Source of the DNA: Acanthococcus lagerstroemiae
Taxonomy: Eukaryota > Arthropoda > Insecta > Hemiptera > Eriococcidae
NCBI GenBank assembly: GCA_031841125.1
Contig: CM063107.1
Coordinates: forward strand, 64,181,814-64,245,813
Direction of reading: 5' to 3'
DNA: 64,000 nt
Under the pieces are notes generated by a model. That model ran no database searches and was not told the DNA's origin. It was given only the letters and a program-made list of their open reading frames with translations. Below are positions 22,165-34,269 of the stretch, one piece after another (the first letter of the stretch is position 1; each line of letters opens with the position of its first letter). The position numbers were made by a program, and so were the translations under genes.

Positions 22165-23875
22165 TTGATCCACACTTGACTGAGATCTCTAAATGGCAAT
22201 TTCATCCTTTAAATTTGAAAATTGGAAACAAAAATTGCAGTTTGGTGCCAAATAAGATAGAGGTATTTACTTATGATCTAGAATGAGCGTCTATATAGAA
22301 ACCCCTAATCTAATACGTTTCTTTCTCTCCCTCCTCGAATTTCAAATCAAAGTTAATTTTATTCATCAAGGAGTTGAAAAGGTTTGTCAACATAGGAAAA
22401 TTTGTTTCCGTTTTTAACGTCAGTAAGAAAATAGTACTCGGCAGTACAAATCGTTCAGAATTTTACGTATTTATATCTTATGTACTCACGCAGTTACCAT
22501 GTTGAAGGCATTAACATGATCCGAGTATTCAAAAGATGTGAGAGATTATTGGTTAAAACTATTCAATTCTTGTACATCCTTTTGAACGTCCTGTCCCAAG
22601 ATTACTTCTGAAATGTACCATTATTGGGTGGATGCTAATGCCCCTCGATTGACGAAAAATTGATCATGGTGACTCAGTGCACAAATATGCCATAAATGAG
22701 GCTTACGGAGAAAAAATGTCTCCTGTTTCCACCTATTAAAATGTTAGATCATCATAAAGTATGAGGAGCTGACACAATTTTTCCACAAATTTCACGTGGA
22801 GCAGTTTTGTGTCTAACAATCGCCGTCTCAGTTGAGGCATTTCGTCTATCGAGAAACACCTTAACTCAATGAGCTGAATAAATCTTCATACATGGTCGGT
22901 TCACTCTCTCTTTGAAATATTCAGCTTCAAATGCTGGGACGTTGATTTTATTCCTGTTAGCCCGAGAAAGTACGCACGAATTTGACAAACCAAAATTGAT
23001 TTGATAATGACGCGCTGCAAAGATGAACTTCTGAGTTGTGTAACAAACACTTTTGACGTAAAGGATTTAATACGATTACTTATAGCTTAAAGCCACTTAA
23101 ACGGTGTTTAATTAACTCTTAACGAAGCATGAAGCTGTTTTTAACCATCACCAAGCTCGTCTCGACCCTTTACGTCCTTCATTGTTGGATCCCTCTGATT
23201 AGTTTTCAACCCAGTGGTTCGCATTGTTGCCGATTTTATTTATCGTTTCCGTTCGCTCGTTGATCCTTAATCGTTCTACATTAGTGTAATTACCGTTCAG
23301 AATATTTATTGTAAATCAAACATGCATGACTCTGGATTCATTTCCATGGAATGAAAAAAAAATAGTATGCTGTTTTCTGACAAAAGTTTGGCAAAAAGTC
23401 TACTTTACATTTAAAAATTGGGAAAATTTCATGATTGAGTCATTATACCTACGTAGTGGATGAAATCACTAACTGATTATTAATCAGTTAAGGTCATTTT
23501 TTGCATTCAATAATACACCATGTTCCCTTTGTAGGATAATTTAAATTTTGTATACTGGATGGGAAAAAATCTATTTCATGGCTTTGACGCCACATGGTAA
23601 ACATATGTTTAAATTTTAAATTCTGGTCTCCCTCATAAACTTACTTCAACATCGCTTTTGGTCATGTGAACCGTAAGTATGATATTTTTTTATTGATGAC
23701 ACGTTGCTACAGCCAACTTGAGTTAGAAAACTGAGTTCGTTTCAGGACACTACGGTGGAACGTTTCCTCTATTTGAGTATTTTTCTCAAATCTGGTGAGG
23801 TACGGGCGAGTAGGTCATTGGTATGGACATAATAAACAAACGAAAAATGGTAAGAAAAATAAAATAAAAACTGGG
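22165..23875. other. Single-copy non-coding DNA
   Basis: There are no repeat or coding signals. The segment at about 22880-23340 has balanced composition with several homeodomain-type TAATTA/TTAATTAA cores (for example 23108-23120), so it might hold regulatory sequence. That is only a suggestion from word content. Confidence 0.35.
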
Positions 23876-23880
23876 CAAGA

Positions 23881-26765
23881 GATAAAAATCTTATATTATA
23901 ACAGTTAAGGCCTATAGCCAGTGAAGAGAGATTATATGAATTTGAAAACTCGATATCAAAAATTAAATGGGACATTATAGGACTGAGTGAAATAAGAAGG
24001 GAGGGGGAAGAATTCTTAAAAAGAAGGAATTAGAATTGGTTATATTATTTTGGAGAATCAAAAGGCTATAGGGGTGTGGGACTTTACATAAACCAAAGAT
24101 GGATTCAAAAAATCAAAGAAATAAATGAGATCTCTGAAAGAATTGCCATACTGAAAATAAAACTGACGGACAAATTGAATATCGCTTTAATACAAGTATA
24201 TGCACCAACTAGCTTAGCATCGGAGCAAGAAATAAAGGAATTTTACGCACAAGTTGAAAACGTTTACAACGAAGAGAAGGAATACTACACAATTATGACA
24301 GGGGATTGGAATGCTAAAGAAGGAAACATATGATAAATAAATAATCGTAATGTGGGGAAATTTGCAATAGGCAAATAAACGAGTCTGGGTACGAATTTCT
24401 GGAACTAATTGCAAAAACCAATCTCAAAATTGCGGGGACATTTTTCCGAAATAAAGAAAAAAGAAAATGGACTTGGGGATCACCTGATGGAGTAACTAAA
24501 AACGAAATTGACAACCTGGTATGCAATGACACGCCGATAGTAAAAAATATAGAAACGCTAGCAATGTTCCAATTTCCTTCAGACCATAGAATATCAAGAG
24601 CAACAGTTAGAATAAATAAGAGAGCCAAATATATAAATTATTCTGCAAAAAGAAAAAAGACGAACATGTTTTTGTTCCCATGCATATTGCATAAAAAGGA
24701 AGAGGCTAACCACGTTTTAAAGCAATTGTTAAAAAAATAAGAAAAGTGGGAGAATGAAAATTTACAAGAACAATACGACAAAATTGAAAGCGCAATCAAA
24801 GAAATGGCACAGAAAGTGGGTGTCAAAAGACAATCAGTATTAACAGATGACAAGCTCAGTCAAGAAACGAGGAATATGATAGACAAAAGGACAGAGCTAA
24901 GGGGGAAAAAAGGCAAAATCAAAAAAAGATATAATAGAACTTACAGAGTTGAACAAAATCATTAAAAAGAAAATCAGAGCGGATATAAAACAGTTTGAGG
25001 ACAATATAGCAGCAGAAATTATAGAAAAAAATTGGTCAACGAAAAAAGTCAGAAAAGCATTAAATAAAGGAAAAAAGTTGTGGATTAAAATCAAGAAGGA
25101 CAATAACGAGACGACGAATGACAGAGTAGAAATAGTAAAGGCAGCTACCAAATTCTATACAAAATTGTTTGAAGATAAAAGAGGAATAGAAGAAAGGAAT
25201 AAAAAAGATCTAAGACATTCGGTACCAAAGGAGATGACAATGCCTAAAATATTGGAAGGGGAAACACAAAAAGCATTGAAGTCTTTGAAGAAAGAAAAGG
25301 TAGCAGGATGGGATGAAATTGAAAATGAAGCTTTAAAAATATGCATAATACCTCTGACAAAATTATTTAATTTAATAATTGAACAAGGGAAAGTACCCAG
25401 GCAGTGGAAGCTCTCAGAAATTATACTTCTGTATTAAAAAGGGGATAAAAGTGAGATAAATAATTATCGCCCAATTAGCCTCACTCCAAATATAGGAAAA
25501 TTATTCATGAAAATCTTAAAAGAAAGAATGTACCCAATCCTGGATGAAAATCAACCCTTAGAACAAGCCGGCTTCCGAAGGAATGCCTCCACAATTGATC
25601 ATATACATTCGTTAAACCAAATAATAGAAAAGGTTAACGAATATAAATTGGATATGAACATATTATTCATAGACTTTTATAAAGCGTTTGATTCAATATA
25701 TCACAACAAGTTCTGGGAAGCTCTCGATAACCAGGGTACGCCTGTAGAAATAATGAAAGTTTTACAAAGTATATATGAGGGAGCAGAGGGCAATATCAAT
25801 TTAGATCAAGTAGGAGACAAGTTCGAAATACCTAAAGGTGTAAGACAGGGCGACCCCTTATCACCCAACCTATTTAACGCAGTATTAGAAGAAATATTTC
25901 GAAAAATTAATTGGGAAGGGAAGGGAGTTAGGGTGGATGGTAAATACTTGAACAATCTTCGATTCGCAGATGACGTTGTACTTATAAACGAATATATGAG
26001 GGAGTTGGAACAGATGGCTAATGAGCTGAAAGAGAAAGGGGAAACCGTTGGATTAAATATTAACCTAAGCAAAACGAAATTGATATCAACCAATGGGGAA
26101 GGTACATTAAAAATTTGGGATACCGAAATTGAAAAGGTAACAGAATACGAATATTTAGGACAAATAATAACTCTAGACAACAAGATGAACAAAGAATTGC
26201 ATAAGCGAATTCAAAAAGCATGGAAATGTTTTTGGTCGTTAAAAACAATAATTTTAAAAGGTAGAATGTCCCTAAAAACAAAAATTCAAGTTTTGGAAAA
26301 ATGTGTCTTCCCAAGTTTGGCATATGGTTCTCAAACATGGACACTAAATAAGAAACAAATAAACAAAATCCAAGTAACACAAAACAGTACGCTCCGAAGT
26401 ATTTTGAAAGTAAATTTAAAAGATAAAACAAACCTCCAGAAAATTTATAAAATAACTAATGCTAAAAGTTTGATTGGACAAATTAAAAAATCAAAATTCA
26501 AATATGCGGGTCATTTGGCAAGAGAAGTAAAAGATAAATGGTGTGAAAGGACAACAGACTGGACAGTGGACACCCTATAACGTCACAATGAAGAAAGAAA
26601 GACCTCCTGGCAGATGGAGAGACGAAATAATAGGATACGCGGGAATAGCATGGGGAAGGACGGCCCAGGACCGGCAGAGATGGTCCAGGAGGCTTATGCC
26701 CGTAGATGGGTGTGTTGTTGATTACATAATTACATACAACACAAAGCTGTAAATAAATAAATAAA
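23881..26765 (+). mobile_element. RTE-like LINE, nearly full ORF2, few disablements
   Basis: The order is APE endonuclease (23881-24640), linker (24640-24950), reverse transcriptase (24950-26580), C-terminal tail (26500-26750), and an (AAAT)n tail at 26751-26764. The endonuclease shows DIIGLSEIRREGEEF, IALIQVYAPTS, GDWNAKEG, KWTWGSPDG.....EID and FPSDHRIS. It has stops near 24031 and 24331. It is the best-preserved LINE in the window, and a second, related LINE start follows at 27030. The 5' end before 23881 cannot be placed. Confidence 0.85.
24949..26752 (+). pseudogene. Reverse transcriptase of the RTE-like LINE
   Basis: The frame 24949-26580 is interrupted by a single in-frame TAA at 25435-25437, inside the conserved KKGDKSEINNYRPISL block. 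Motifs in order are YRPISL, QAGFRRNASTIDHI, FIDFYKAFDSI (catalytic Asp at 25672), KGVRQGDPLSPNLFN and the active site FADD at 25963-25974. These are followed by EYEYLGQIIT and FPSLAYGSQTWTLNKKQ. Near 26560 a frameshift moves the C-terminal tail into the next frame (PPGRWRDEIIGYAGIAWGR, AQDRQRWSRR). The protein would be typical of RTE-like ORF2 if read through; as it stands it is inactive. Confidence 0.85.
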
Positions 26766-27029
26766 ATGGGGGTGGGGTAAAGGAGGTTTATCACTACCAA
26801 TTCAAAGGGAAAAAATTACGCTAGTGTTCTTAGTTATAGAGAAAGCAAGCGGTTACTGCAATTTTCTGGTTATTCAGAGATTCGCCCAGAAGCGAAAATT
26901 CAAAAATGGAGACAAGGTTGCTGTTTGTCACCAGTACTGTTTACAGACCCGTACAGAGAAAAAGAGGGCCTGGGGGAATTTCCACAGGCCCCCTCTTCTT
27001 CTAATTCATTTTGTTCTTTTGTCAGATGG

Positions 27030-27950
27030 GAAAAAATTACAATTTACGGGATAAGAAGTTTCTTTCATGACATAAGGAGTGATTGCTGATTTGATGTGCA
27101 GCATATAGCCGTAGGCACCAAAAAAATGTATAGGGGAAAATAACACAAAAGGAATAGAGCCCAAACCAGGGAAGTGGGTACCTTGGCGCTGTCAGCCCAC
27201 AAAAATCCGTCACCCAGACCACAAAACTGAAGAAATGGGAAAAACAAAAATAAAGACAGAAAATATGCGAATTTTGTTCTTTAATTGCCAGAGGTTAGCG
27301 AACGAGGGAAGTTTTTTGGAATTGGAAGATGCGCTGAAGGGGCTAGAGTGGGATATAACTGGGATATCAGAAACAAAAAGGAAATGGGAAAATTTATCCA
27401 AAAGGAGAAATGGTAATTTCTTTTAATATTTTGGGTCAACAATAGGGTACAGGGAAGTAGGTTTCTACATCAAGGAGCAGTGGGTACCCCACATAAGTGA
27501 AATAAAGGGTATAAGTGAACGCATAGCAGTATTGAAAATTGAAATAAATAAAGGAACCAAACTTTCGATAATCCAAGTTTATGCTCATACACTAGACTCT
27601 TCAGTGGTGGAAATCGAAAAGTTTTACGACCAGTGGAACTAAATTTATGAAAATTAAAGTGAATACTATAGAATAATAATGGGGGACCTTAATGCCAAGG
27701 TGAATGAAAATAGGGGAAATTGGAGAAATGTTGGTAAATATACTAAAGGAAAAACAAACAAAAATGGGGGAAAGGCTGTTAGGATTAGCTGATAAATATA
27801 ATTTTAATCGGTTTTCAAAAAGAGAGGTAACAAGAAATAGACATGGAAAAGTCACCTACTAAGAAGTCAGAAAATGAAATATAGATCATATTTTGATCAA
27901 TGGAATGAAAATTACAATGGACGTGGATGTTATTTCAAATTAGTACTTCA
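27030..27950 (+). pseudogene. Second RTE-like LINE: 5' leader and endonuclease domain
   Basis: After a ~200-bp leader the frame from 27235 reads MRILFFNCQRLANEGSF, LEWDITGISETKRKWE, GYREVGFYIKEQW, ISERIAVLKIE, IIQVYAHT and RIIMGDLNAKVNEN, an APE endonuclease with its GDLNAK motif. Stops lie near 27424 and in 27640-27660, followed by frame changes. It ends at about 27950 (EVRK...IDHILINGMK), where a LINE in the opposite orientation begins. No RT follows. Confidence 0.8.
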
Positions 27951-27954
27951 GGAT

Positions 27955-28685
27955 TTTGATATTTTTCTTTTTTGTCTGTGATAATTCTATCGATTGTTTT
28001 TAGTGGAGGAAACTCAAACTTTTTATATTTTTCCATTACTATTTTATATGGCTCTCCCCAGACCTCTGAATGAGAGACAAGATTCATCCAGACTTTGTTT
28101 GTAGCGTTAAAGACTTCTTCCTTATATTACCTCTTTCTAAAGTTTCTTCCAGTAGCTATTGGTGATCCTGTTTGTTTTTTTTGTTTTTTTTTTGTATTCG
28201 TATTTTCGTAAGTTTCTTTATTGTAATTTTATATGTATGTAGTTCGTCGTTTTGCCATAGGTTTTCTTTTTCTTTATTTTTTCCAGCCTCTCTTTCTAAT
28301 TTCTTGTATTTTTTGTAGGAAACTGTTTGTTGTGTTTTTTTCAATACCTTCTGTTATTTCACTGAAGTCTGTTTTCTTTATTTTGTTTTCAAATTTGTGG
28401 TTGTTGACTTTCATTGTTTCGTTTTCCAGGTAGTTATCCTGTCATGATTCCTGTTTTTACAATTTTAAGCGTAATTGCTTTGTGACATGTGAGAGTCTTG
28501 TCTTTCATTTTGAATTGACTAATGTGCCTTTTCATTTCAAAATTTGTTATAATGAGATCTATTACACTTGATCCATTTTTATTTTGGAAGGTTTTGATAT
28601 GTTATATGGATTATTCACTATTAGATTGTTCGTAAGCAGAAGTTTTTCTAGTTCTGTTGCTCTTTGTTTGTTGTGCCTGACATTT
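27955..28685 (-). pseudogene. LINE endonuclease end and linker (Jockey/R1-like)
   Basis: Minus-strand frames read RATELEKLLLTNNLIVNNPY, then SSVIDLIITNFEM (the S.IDL..T signature near the end of the endonuclease). A lysine-rich linker follows (about 28380-28100), then SHSEVWGEPYKIVMEKYK near 28060. Frames shift several times. The 3' part (RT) is missing, cut at about 27955 where it meets the plus-strand LINE. Confidence 0.65.
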
Positions 28686-28689
28686 TTTT

Positions 28690-30560
28690 TGTTTTTTTTT
28701 GTTTTTTCTTTTGTTTATTTGGGACTACATATGTACATGTATTTACACAAATATTTGGAAGTGATAGAAGTGACGTGAAGACATTATATGATAACTAATG
28801 TGTTTGCTTATGATGATAAAAATAAGATAAAAGTAAAGTTAGATAATAATTAGGTAAATATCTTTTAGACAATTTTAAATTATGCTACGTAAGATGCAGT
28901 ATAGGATTTCGCGCCAGTCTGTATACGTGATTTGTCGTGTCCAGGAGCATGATGGCTTCTACGTTAGGATGGCTATGAAGTCGATCTATGTATCTTGCCG
29001 CTAATCGTTGATAGGCTTCTGCAACTGTTTCGATTTCCAGGTCTGCATGTAACTGTTTGTTGGAAACATACCAGGGAGCATTAGTGATTATACGCAAGAT
29101 CTTATTTTGGATGCGTTGGATAACCAGGAGATTTGAGCTGGCAGTGGAGCCCCAAAGCTGGAGGCCGTACATCCAGATTGGTTTGAGTACGGCTTTGTAG
29201 AGGAGTATCTTGCTCTGCAGTGAGAGTGTCGAGTTTTTACCAATCATCCAGTAATATTTGCGTATCTGAATATTGAGATAATCGCGCTTTTGTCTCACAT
29301 GTTCGGCCCAGTTTAATTTGGAGTCCAGGTGTAGTCCCAGATATCGTGCCGAGTCCGCTACCGGCACTGGTTCACCTTCGAGCAGTGTTGGGCATAACTA
29401 AAATTTCTTAGGGTGTAATCCACTCTGATTGATTTGGATTTGTTGAATGCTATTCTCCATCTTTTCGCCCAGGAGGTAATTTTGTTGAGCGCTTTCTGCA
29501 TTCTTCTTACCGCGACTTGGTATCTTATATGCCGTGCGAATACTACAGTATCATCGGCAAAGAGTAGAGTGGGGGCTCGTGGATCGTAAGGAATATCGCG
29601 AATGTACAGTGTGTAAAGCGTTGGGCCTAATACGCTGCCCTGTGGTAAGCCAGCCATAATTGGTGTGAAGTTAGAGTACGTCTGTCCTATTCTTACTCTG
29701 AAGAAGCGCTCGTCCAAGTATGATTCAAGTAACTTGCATAATGCTGCTGGTAGCATATCCGCCAACTTGTGGACTAGTCCAGCGTGCCACACTCTGTCAA
29801 AAGCTCTTGATACATCTAGAAAAGTTGCAGGACAGTACTCCCGATTTTCCAATGCCTGCCTAATTTGATCACTAAGTCGATGTACTTGCTGATCTGTTCC
29901 GGGTTTTTTCCAGGCTTTTCAATCATTATGACGTCTGTTTTTTGAATGGTTTCGGTACGTACTTGAGTCGTAATGAGATGTTGAACAGCCTGGTGAGGTA
30001 TATAATTCCTCTTACTGGCAGTTCACGCAGCATATCGGGTGTGATTTTATCAGGTCCGGGTGATTTTTTTGGCACCAGCCGGTCTAGTTGCTCGGCTACC
30101 TCACGGGGTGAGACGTGTTTGATACCGTCTAAGGAGTCAGGAGCCGCACCAATTGGTACTACATCAGAGACTATGTCATTGGGTTTGAAGATGTCCTGTA
30201 GAAATTCAGCAAACAGGTTTGCTTTGTTCTGTTGATCACTGACTCTTTCACCAGAGGCCAAGATCAGAGGTGTGTTGACCGCTGTTGCCTGACATTGTTA
30301 AGATTTTCATGCAGAGATGATCTTGTGTTAAAATCTCCTATGAGTAGTATTTTGTTCTTTTTATTAGTTGAGTTAGTCAGGTACTCCTGCAGATCATTGA
30401 TTTTGTCGTCTATTTCTTCATTAGATGTAGCATGCGATTATTGTTATTTTTTCTAGTTTGGCGATAATAATGGAATTTGCATATTTGACTGCACTTAGTT
30501 TGAGACTTTTTTATATACTACAGCTATGTTTAGTTTTGTGATGGCTAAATTAACACAAGC
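28690..30560 (-). pseudogene. Jockey-clade LINE, internally deleted ORF2
   Basis: On the minus strand: an endonuclease scrap ILLIGDFNTRSSLHEN (about 30290-30360), then the RT N-terminus (30261-29926) with SDQQNKANLFAEFLQDIF and PKKSPGPDKITPDML. It continues with TFLDVSRAFDRVWH, GLPQGSVLGPTLY, the intact active site FADD at 29561-29550, and a C-terminal part (29367-28885) with ARYLGLHLDSKLNWAEHV and NAPWYVSNKQLHADL. The stop at 28885 is the natural Jockey end. The 3' UTR runs to an A-rich tail seen as T/G-T runs at 28683-28710. A deletion near 29900 removes the YRPISLLP...H.FGFR block, and a frameshift sits at about 29360. Confidence 0.85.
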
Positions 30561-30837
30561 AGTTTATTTTCTCCTTCATTCTTCAAACTTTATAGACATT
30601 TAGGAAAAATAAGTTTTTGTCGCATACTCGCATTTCTTATTCTTTTCTAAATGTCTACATATTATAATTATTTTCGAATGGTCCGCACTCAAAAATAATT
30701 TCCTTCAAACTTTTGTTGAAAATTTTTCACAAGCATAATATTGTTACAGTACAGCTGTTTTTGTGTCTCCTTGTAACTTTTCTTTCGGCTGGCCCCTGGC
30801 GATCGCCAGGTAGCCACCCGGGCCAGTCCGACTCTGA

Positions 30838-32400
30838 TGATTTTATTTTATTTATGTAAGGCCCCCCATATTGGCCAATTACAGAGGAGACCGTTCTTGA
30901 TTAATAATACAACTGTGAATAAGAGGAAAATAAAAAAGAAGATACAGAGTTGTTAAAAAAAAAAAAATAAATGAAAATGAAAATAAAACAAAATGAAACA
31001 AAAAAAAAGAAACAAAAAACAGGGGGGGGGAAATGGTACTGGTGCCTCAGCCGTCCCCCCCCCCCAGGTCTCTCCAAACGCGGCTTGAACTTTAACCTGT
31101 CAGTATCAAATATGTCAATCTCTGCGCATAGTCTAAGGAATTTTTCAGTAATTCTCATCATGTTATTCATAGGAGAAAATTCCATTTTGGTCGTTCAATA
31201 TGGATATAGTGGAAAAATTATCTTTCGCCTAGAATTAATTTTTGGAACCCCAAAGTTGATTTTTCCAAACAATTTTTCATCCTGAATATTTCCATGAATA
31301 AGGTCATATACGAACATTACAGCTGTTAATTCCCTTCTTTTTTCTAGTGCGTGAAGTTCATAACCTATTAAGATTTCTTCTTGCGATAAATTTTCTGCGT
31401 AATACTCAAAGTCTTTCAAAAAGAGATATTTCAGAAATCTGGATTGTACTTTTTCAACTTTACTTACCAATTTTTTTGTATGTGGAAACCAAACCAGTAC
31501 CCCATATTCCAGAATGGACCGAACAAATGACAAATACAAAATTTTTAATGTACTGATTTCTCGGAAATATGCAGTGTTTCTTACAATGAAATATGCCATT
31601 CTCCTCGCTTTATTGAGAGTCTCTTCAACGTGCTCATTGAAGGTTAGCTCTTTATCTAAAAGGACCCCTAGGTCCCTAACCCTATCAAGTCGAGCCAGAG
31701 CTACCCAATTGATGGTATTATATGTATGCATAGTACATGCCCTTTTCCGCGTAAACGTTATACAGGCACATTTCTTAATATTTAAAGGCAATTTATTTTT
31801 TGTACTCCATCTAGTAAGTTCATGTAGATCTCCCTGAAGTTTTTGGTGATCCTTCAAATCTCTAATACATAAGTACAATTTCACATAATCGATATATAGG
31901 GATATACATGAATTTTGTATCACTGTGGGTAAGTCATTGATATATAATAGAAACACGAGGGGACCAAGATTTGAGCCTTGGGGCACTCCAGAGGGACATT
32001 GGAATGTGTATGACATCCTACCTTTAGAACAAACAAACGGTGCTCTACCCAGTAAGTAAGAATGAAACAACGTGCACAAATCATCAGAGAAGCCAAGGTT
32101 GTTTAGTTTTTTTATGAGGATGGCATGATTTACCGAATCAAAAGCCTTCTGAAAATCCGTGTGTATAACATCTACTGGCAAGCAGGAATCCATTACCTGC
32201 GTAATGTACTTTACAAAGTTTATCAGGTTTGTATTAATTGATCTTCCTCCTACAAAACCATGCTGGACAGGTGAAATAATATTTTTCAGCTTAGGATATA
32301 ATTTGCTATAAATTATCATTTCAAAAGTTTTTGCTGGTATAGGGATCAGAGGAGATATAGGTCGGTAGTTCTGAACGTTCTCATTGGGTTCAAGTGCAAA
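30838..32400 (-). pseudogene. CR1/Jockey-type LINE, RT with mutated active site
   Basis: The minus-strand frame starts within NVQNYRPISPLIPIPAKTFE (about 32395) and stays open for 375 codons (32319-31195). Motifs are QHGFVGGRSINTNLINF, IHTDFQKAFDSVNHAIL, SGVPQGSNLGPLVFLLYIND, VRDLGVLLDKELTFNEHV and LYLSFVRSILEYGVLVW. The catalytic box reads YIDY (31894-31885) instead of YADD, so the second Asp is lost. A TGA at 31195 interrupts the same frame, which continues EFSPMNNMMRITEKF ... EIDIFDTDRLKF. The 3' UTR ends GTAATTGGCCAATATGGGG with an AAATAAAAT tail at 30838-30860. Confidence 0.85.
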
Positions 32401-32409
32401 TCCTTCTTA

Positions 32410-33435
32410 GACATGAAAAGATTAGCAAATGAGAGAAAAGTGGAGAGACGCAACCTACTAGTTGAGAGACTGAGGAATAGAAGAACTAATGGCCACCATT
32501 TCACACCCCATCATCAAAATTGCTCAAAAACACATTCTCACACAAGTTATAGGCTCAACGCCGATTTTGAGGCCTTTTTTTCTGTAACTGTCCCACGGTG
32601 GTCGGGGTGCCTCCAATCGAAAATGGATCCTCGTGCCTTCGAGCACTCCTACACCAAATTTTATGTTTTTTATACAAATGCGCACGATTTTTCACCGATC
32701 AGCTGTACTAATTCGCACAAACATAATTTTAGTCGGCCTTAGCACGCACGAAGGTCATAAAACAATCGTAACCGAGTTAATCTTCGACAATTCTCGAATT
32801 CCAACTGCTCGTCAGTAGCGAATATCCCGGGCATGAAAAATAATACCAACACGCGCGGCATATTAGCATCATCGCGTCTTCCGTTCCATACGTATAAAAG
32901 GTTTAACAACCTATTCATAATTTAATCGAGCTAAAAAGTACAAGTACATCGTTCCGCCTTAATTCGAAAAAAAAAAAAAAAAGTAACACGAGGGTACACC
33001 TCCGCTCCGACCAGGTCCAATGGAGGCTGATTTCAAAAATAAAGACCTAACTCCGGGGTGATGGCCCAGCCGATCATGAATACCGATTTACAAAACGTTA
33101 ACAACTCCATAGGTGTAAAAAGGTACCCGGCAGCCAGCGCTTTTCTGTATTCGAAAAAAATCAACCTAACAGACTTTGACATTGAAAAGGGGTCGCTTTT
33201 CTGTGAATTGGCCTCGCGTCGCGCTGATAATAGAATATCGCGGATTCGAAAAAGCGGGGCGACCGAGGGGTGTCTGTAATCTGGTACATGTAGCGTATAA
33301 GACTGTATACACATATAAGTTGACTCCCGTGTATAAGGACAGAGGAAAAAATATAGAGAACACAATCGATCATTCGGACATACAAAGAGTGACATCTCTA
33401 TACAGATATGAAAGAAAGAATCTCATTGGCTGACC
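32410..33435. other. Non-coding DNA upstream of a CpG-rich island
   Basis: Many short frames on both strands lack domain signatures. There is a poly-A run at 32968-32984. The repeat density is low compared with the flanks. Confidence 0.4.
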
Positions 33436-33439
33436 GGTT

Positions 33440-33970
33440 CACCCCTCTTAGCGCGCGTACTACACCCACTTATCACACCCCTAGGACCGTATGTAGGCAT
33501 CACGCGTTACGCGAGCGGCAAAAAATTTCCGAGTCCCCGTCACATATTGCGGCCGCGGACTTGCGTAGTTTTGTGCATTTTTCGCGAGCGGAAAATTGTG
33601 GCGCGGATTTTACGTGTTTCGAGTGGAGAAATAATTTCTCGCGCGCGCGGTTTTTTCGTCGATTTCGCGGCTAATTTTGGTCGCCATGAACGCGGATTTG
33701 TGATCGCGCGTAAATTCGAGTGAACCCGTACGGTGCCGGATTAGTTTCGGATTGCTCGCGTGCATTGCACCCTGCCCACGGAGAAGAAAAGACTACCACT
33801 CCAGACCGGAGAGGAAAGGACTACCGCTCCAGATCAGTTAAAACGGCTTCCTCAAGAAGACTGTACTCGAATTCGACTTGCCAACTTTCCGGAAAAGTAA
33901 TTGCAGTTAGGTAATTAATACACCGCTATTAGTTTCGATAGTCGATACGTTACGGAGCGTAATCGAAGAC
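33440..33970. promoter_or_regulatory. CpG-rich island, possible promoter / 5' exon
   Basis: This is the only strongly CpG-dense block in the upstream half. Words such as GCGCGCGCGG, CGCGAGCG, GCGGCCGCGG, TTTCGCGAGCGG and CGTCGATTTCGCGG cluster at 33500-33720. It is free of homopolymer G/C runs and of recognisable transposon sequence. The island is followed by a stretch ending ...GTTAGGTAATTAAT, which could hold a splice donor near 33910. It may be a transcription start for a non-coding or 5'-UTR exon, possibly of labial, whose coding exon has an acceptor-like signal upstream. That link is inference. Confidence 0.4.
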
Positions 33971-34139
33971 TCTGGAACGATATACAAATGTCAAGTGAAT
34001 ATGAGAGAACTCAACGTGAACGAAGTAAAAGTGTACCTGATCTTATCTTCTCCTGTGGTACAAGCCAGTGACACCACTTGTCCACGGCTCAAATCCTTTT
34101 TTACGTACGAATAAAGGACCACTTGAGAATAGTCAAAAC

Positions 34140-34265
34140 CATCAAGGAGTAATGGTAAGTGCTGGCGAGCAAAAAGTTGCACTAATTCTGAAAAATGAGA
34201 CGGGGAAAGTACTGAAAGAACTTCATATAGGGAAAGCACCACGTCCAGATGGGCCTTGGATATAA
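34140..34265 (+). pseudogene. Short LINE RT linker fragment
   Basis: The frame EQKVALILKNETGKVLKELH continues into IGKAPRPDGPW, the ...LK.GKAPGPDGI motif found just before the RT core of many LINEs. It is isolated, with nothing recognisable on either side. Confidence 0.55.
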
Positions 34266-34269
34266 AATT

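Noticed and set aside
25806..26431. Two minus-strand frames of 123-128 codons
   Set aside because: They are antisense shadows of the LINE reverse transcriptase.
33058..33674. Protein-coding gene in the CpG island
   Set aside because: Overlapping frames on both strands are artefacts of high CpG content. None has a domain or a consistent reading frame.
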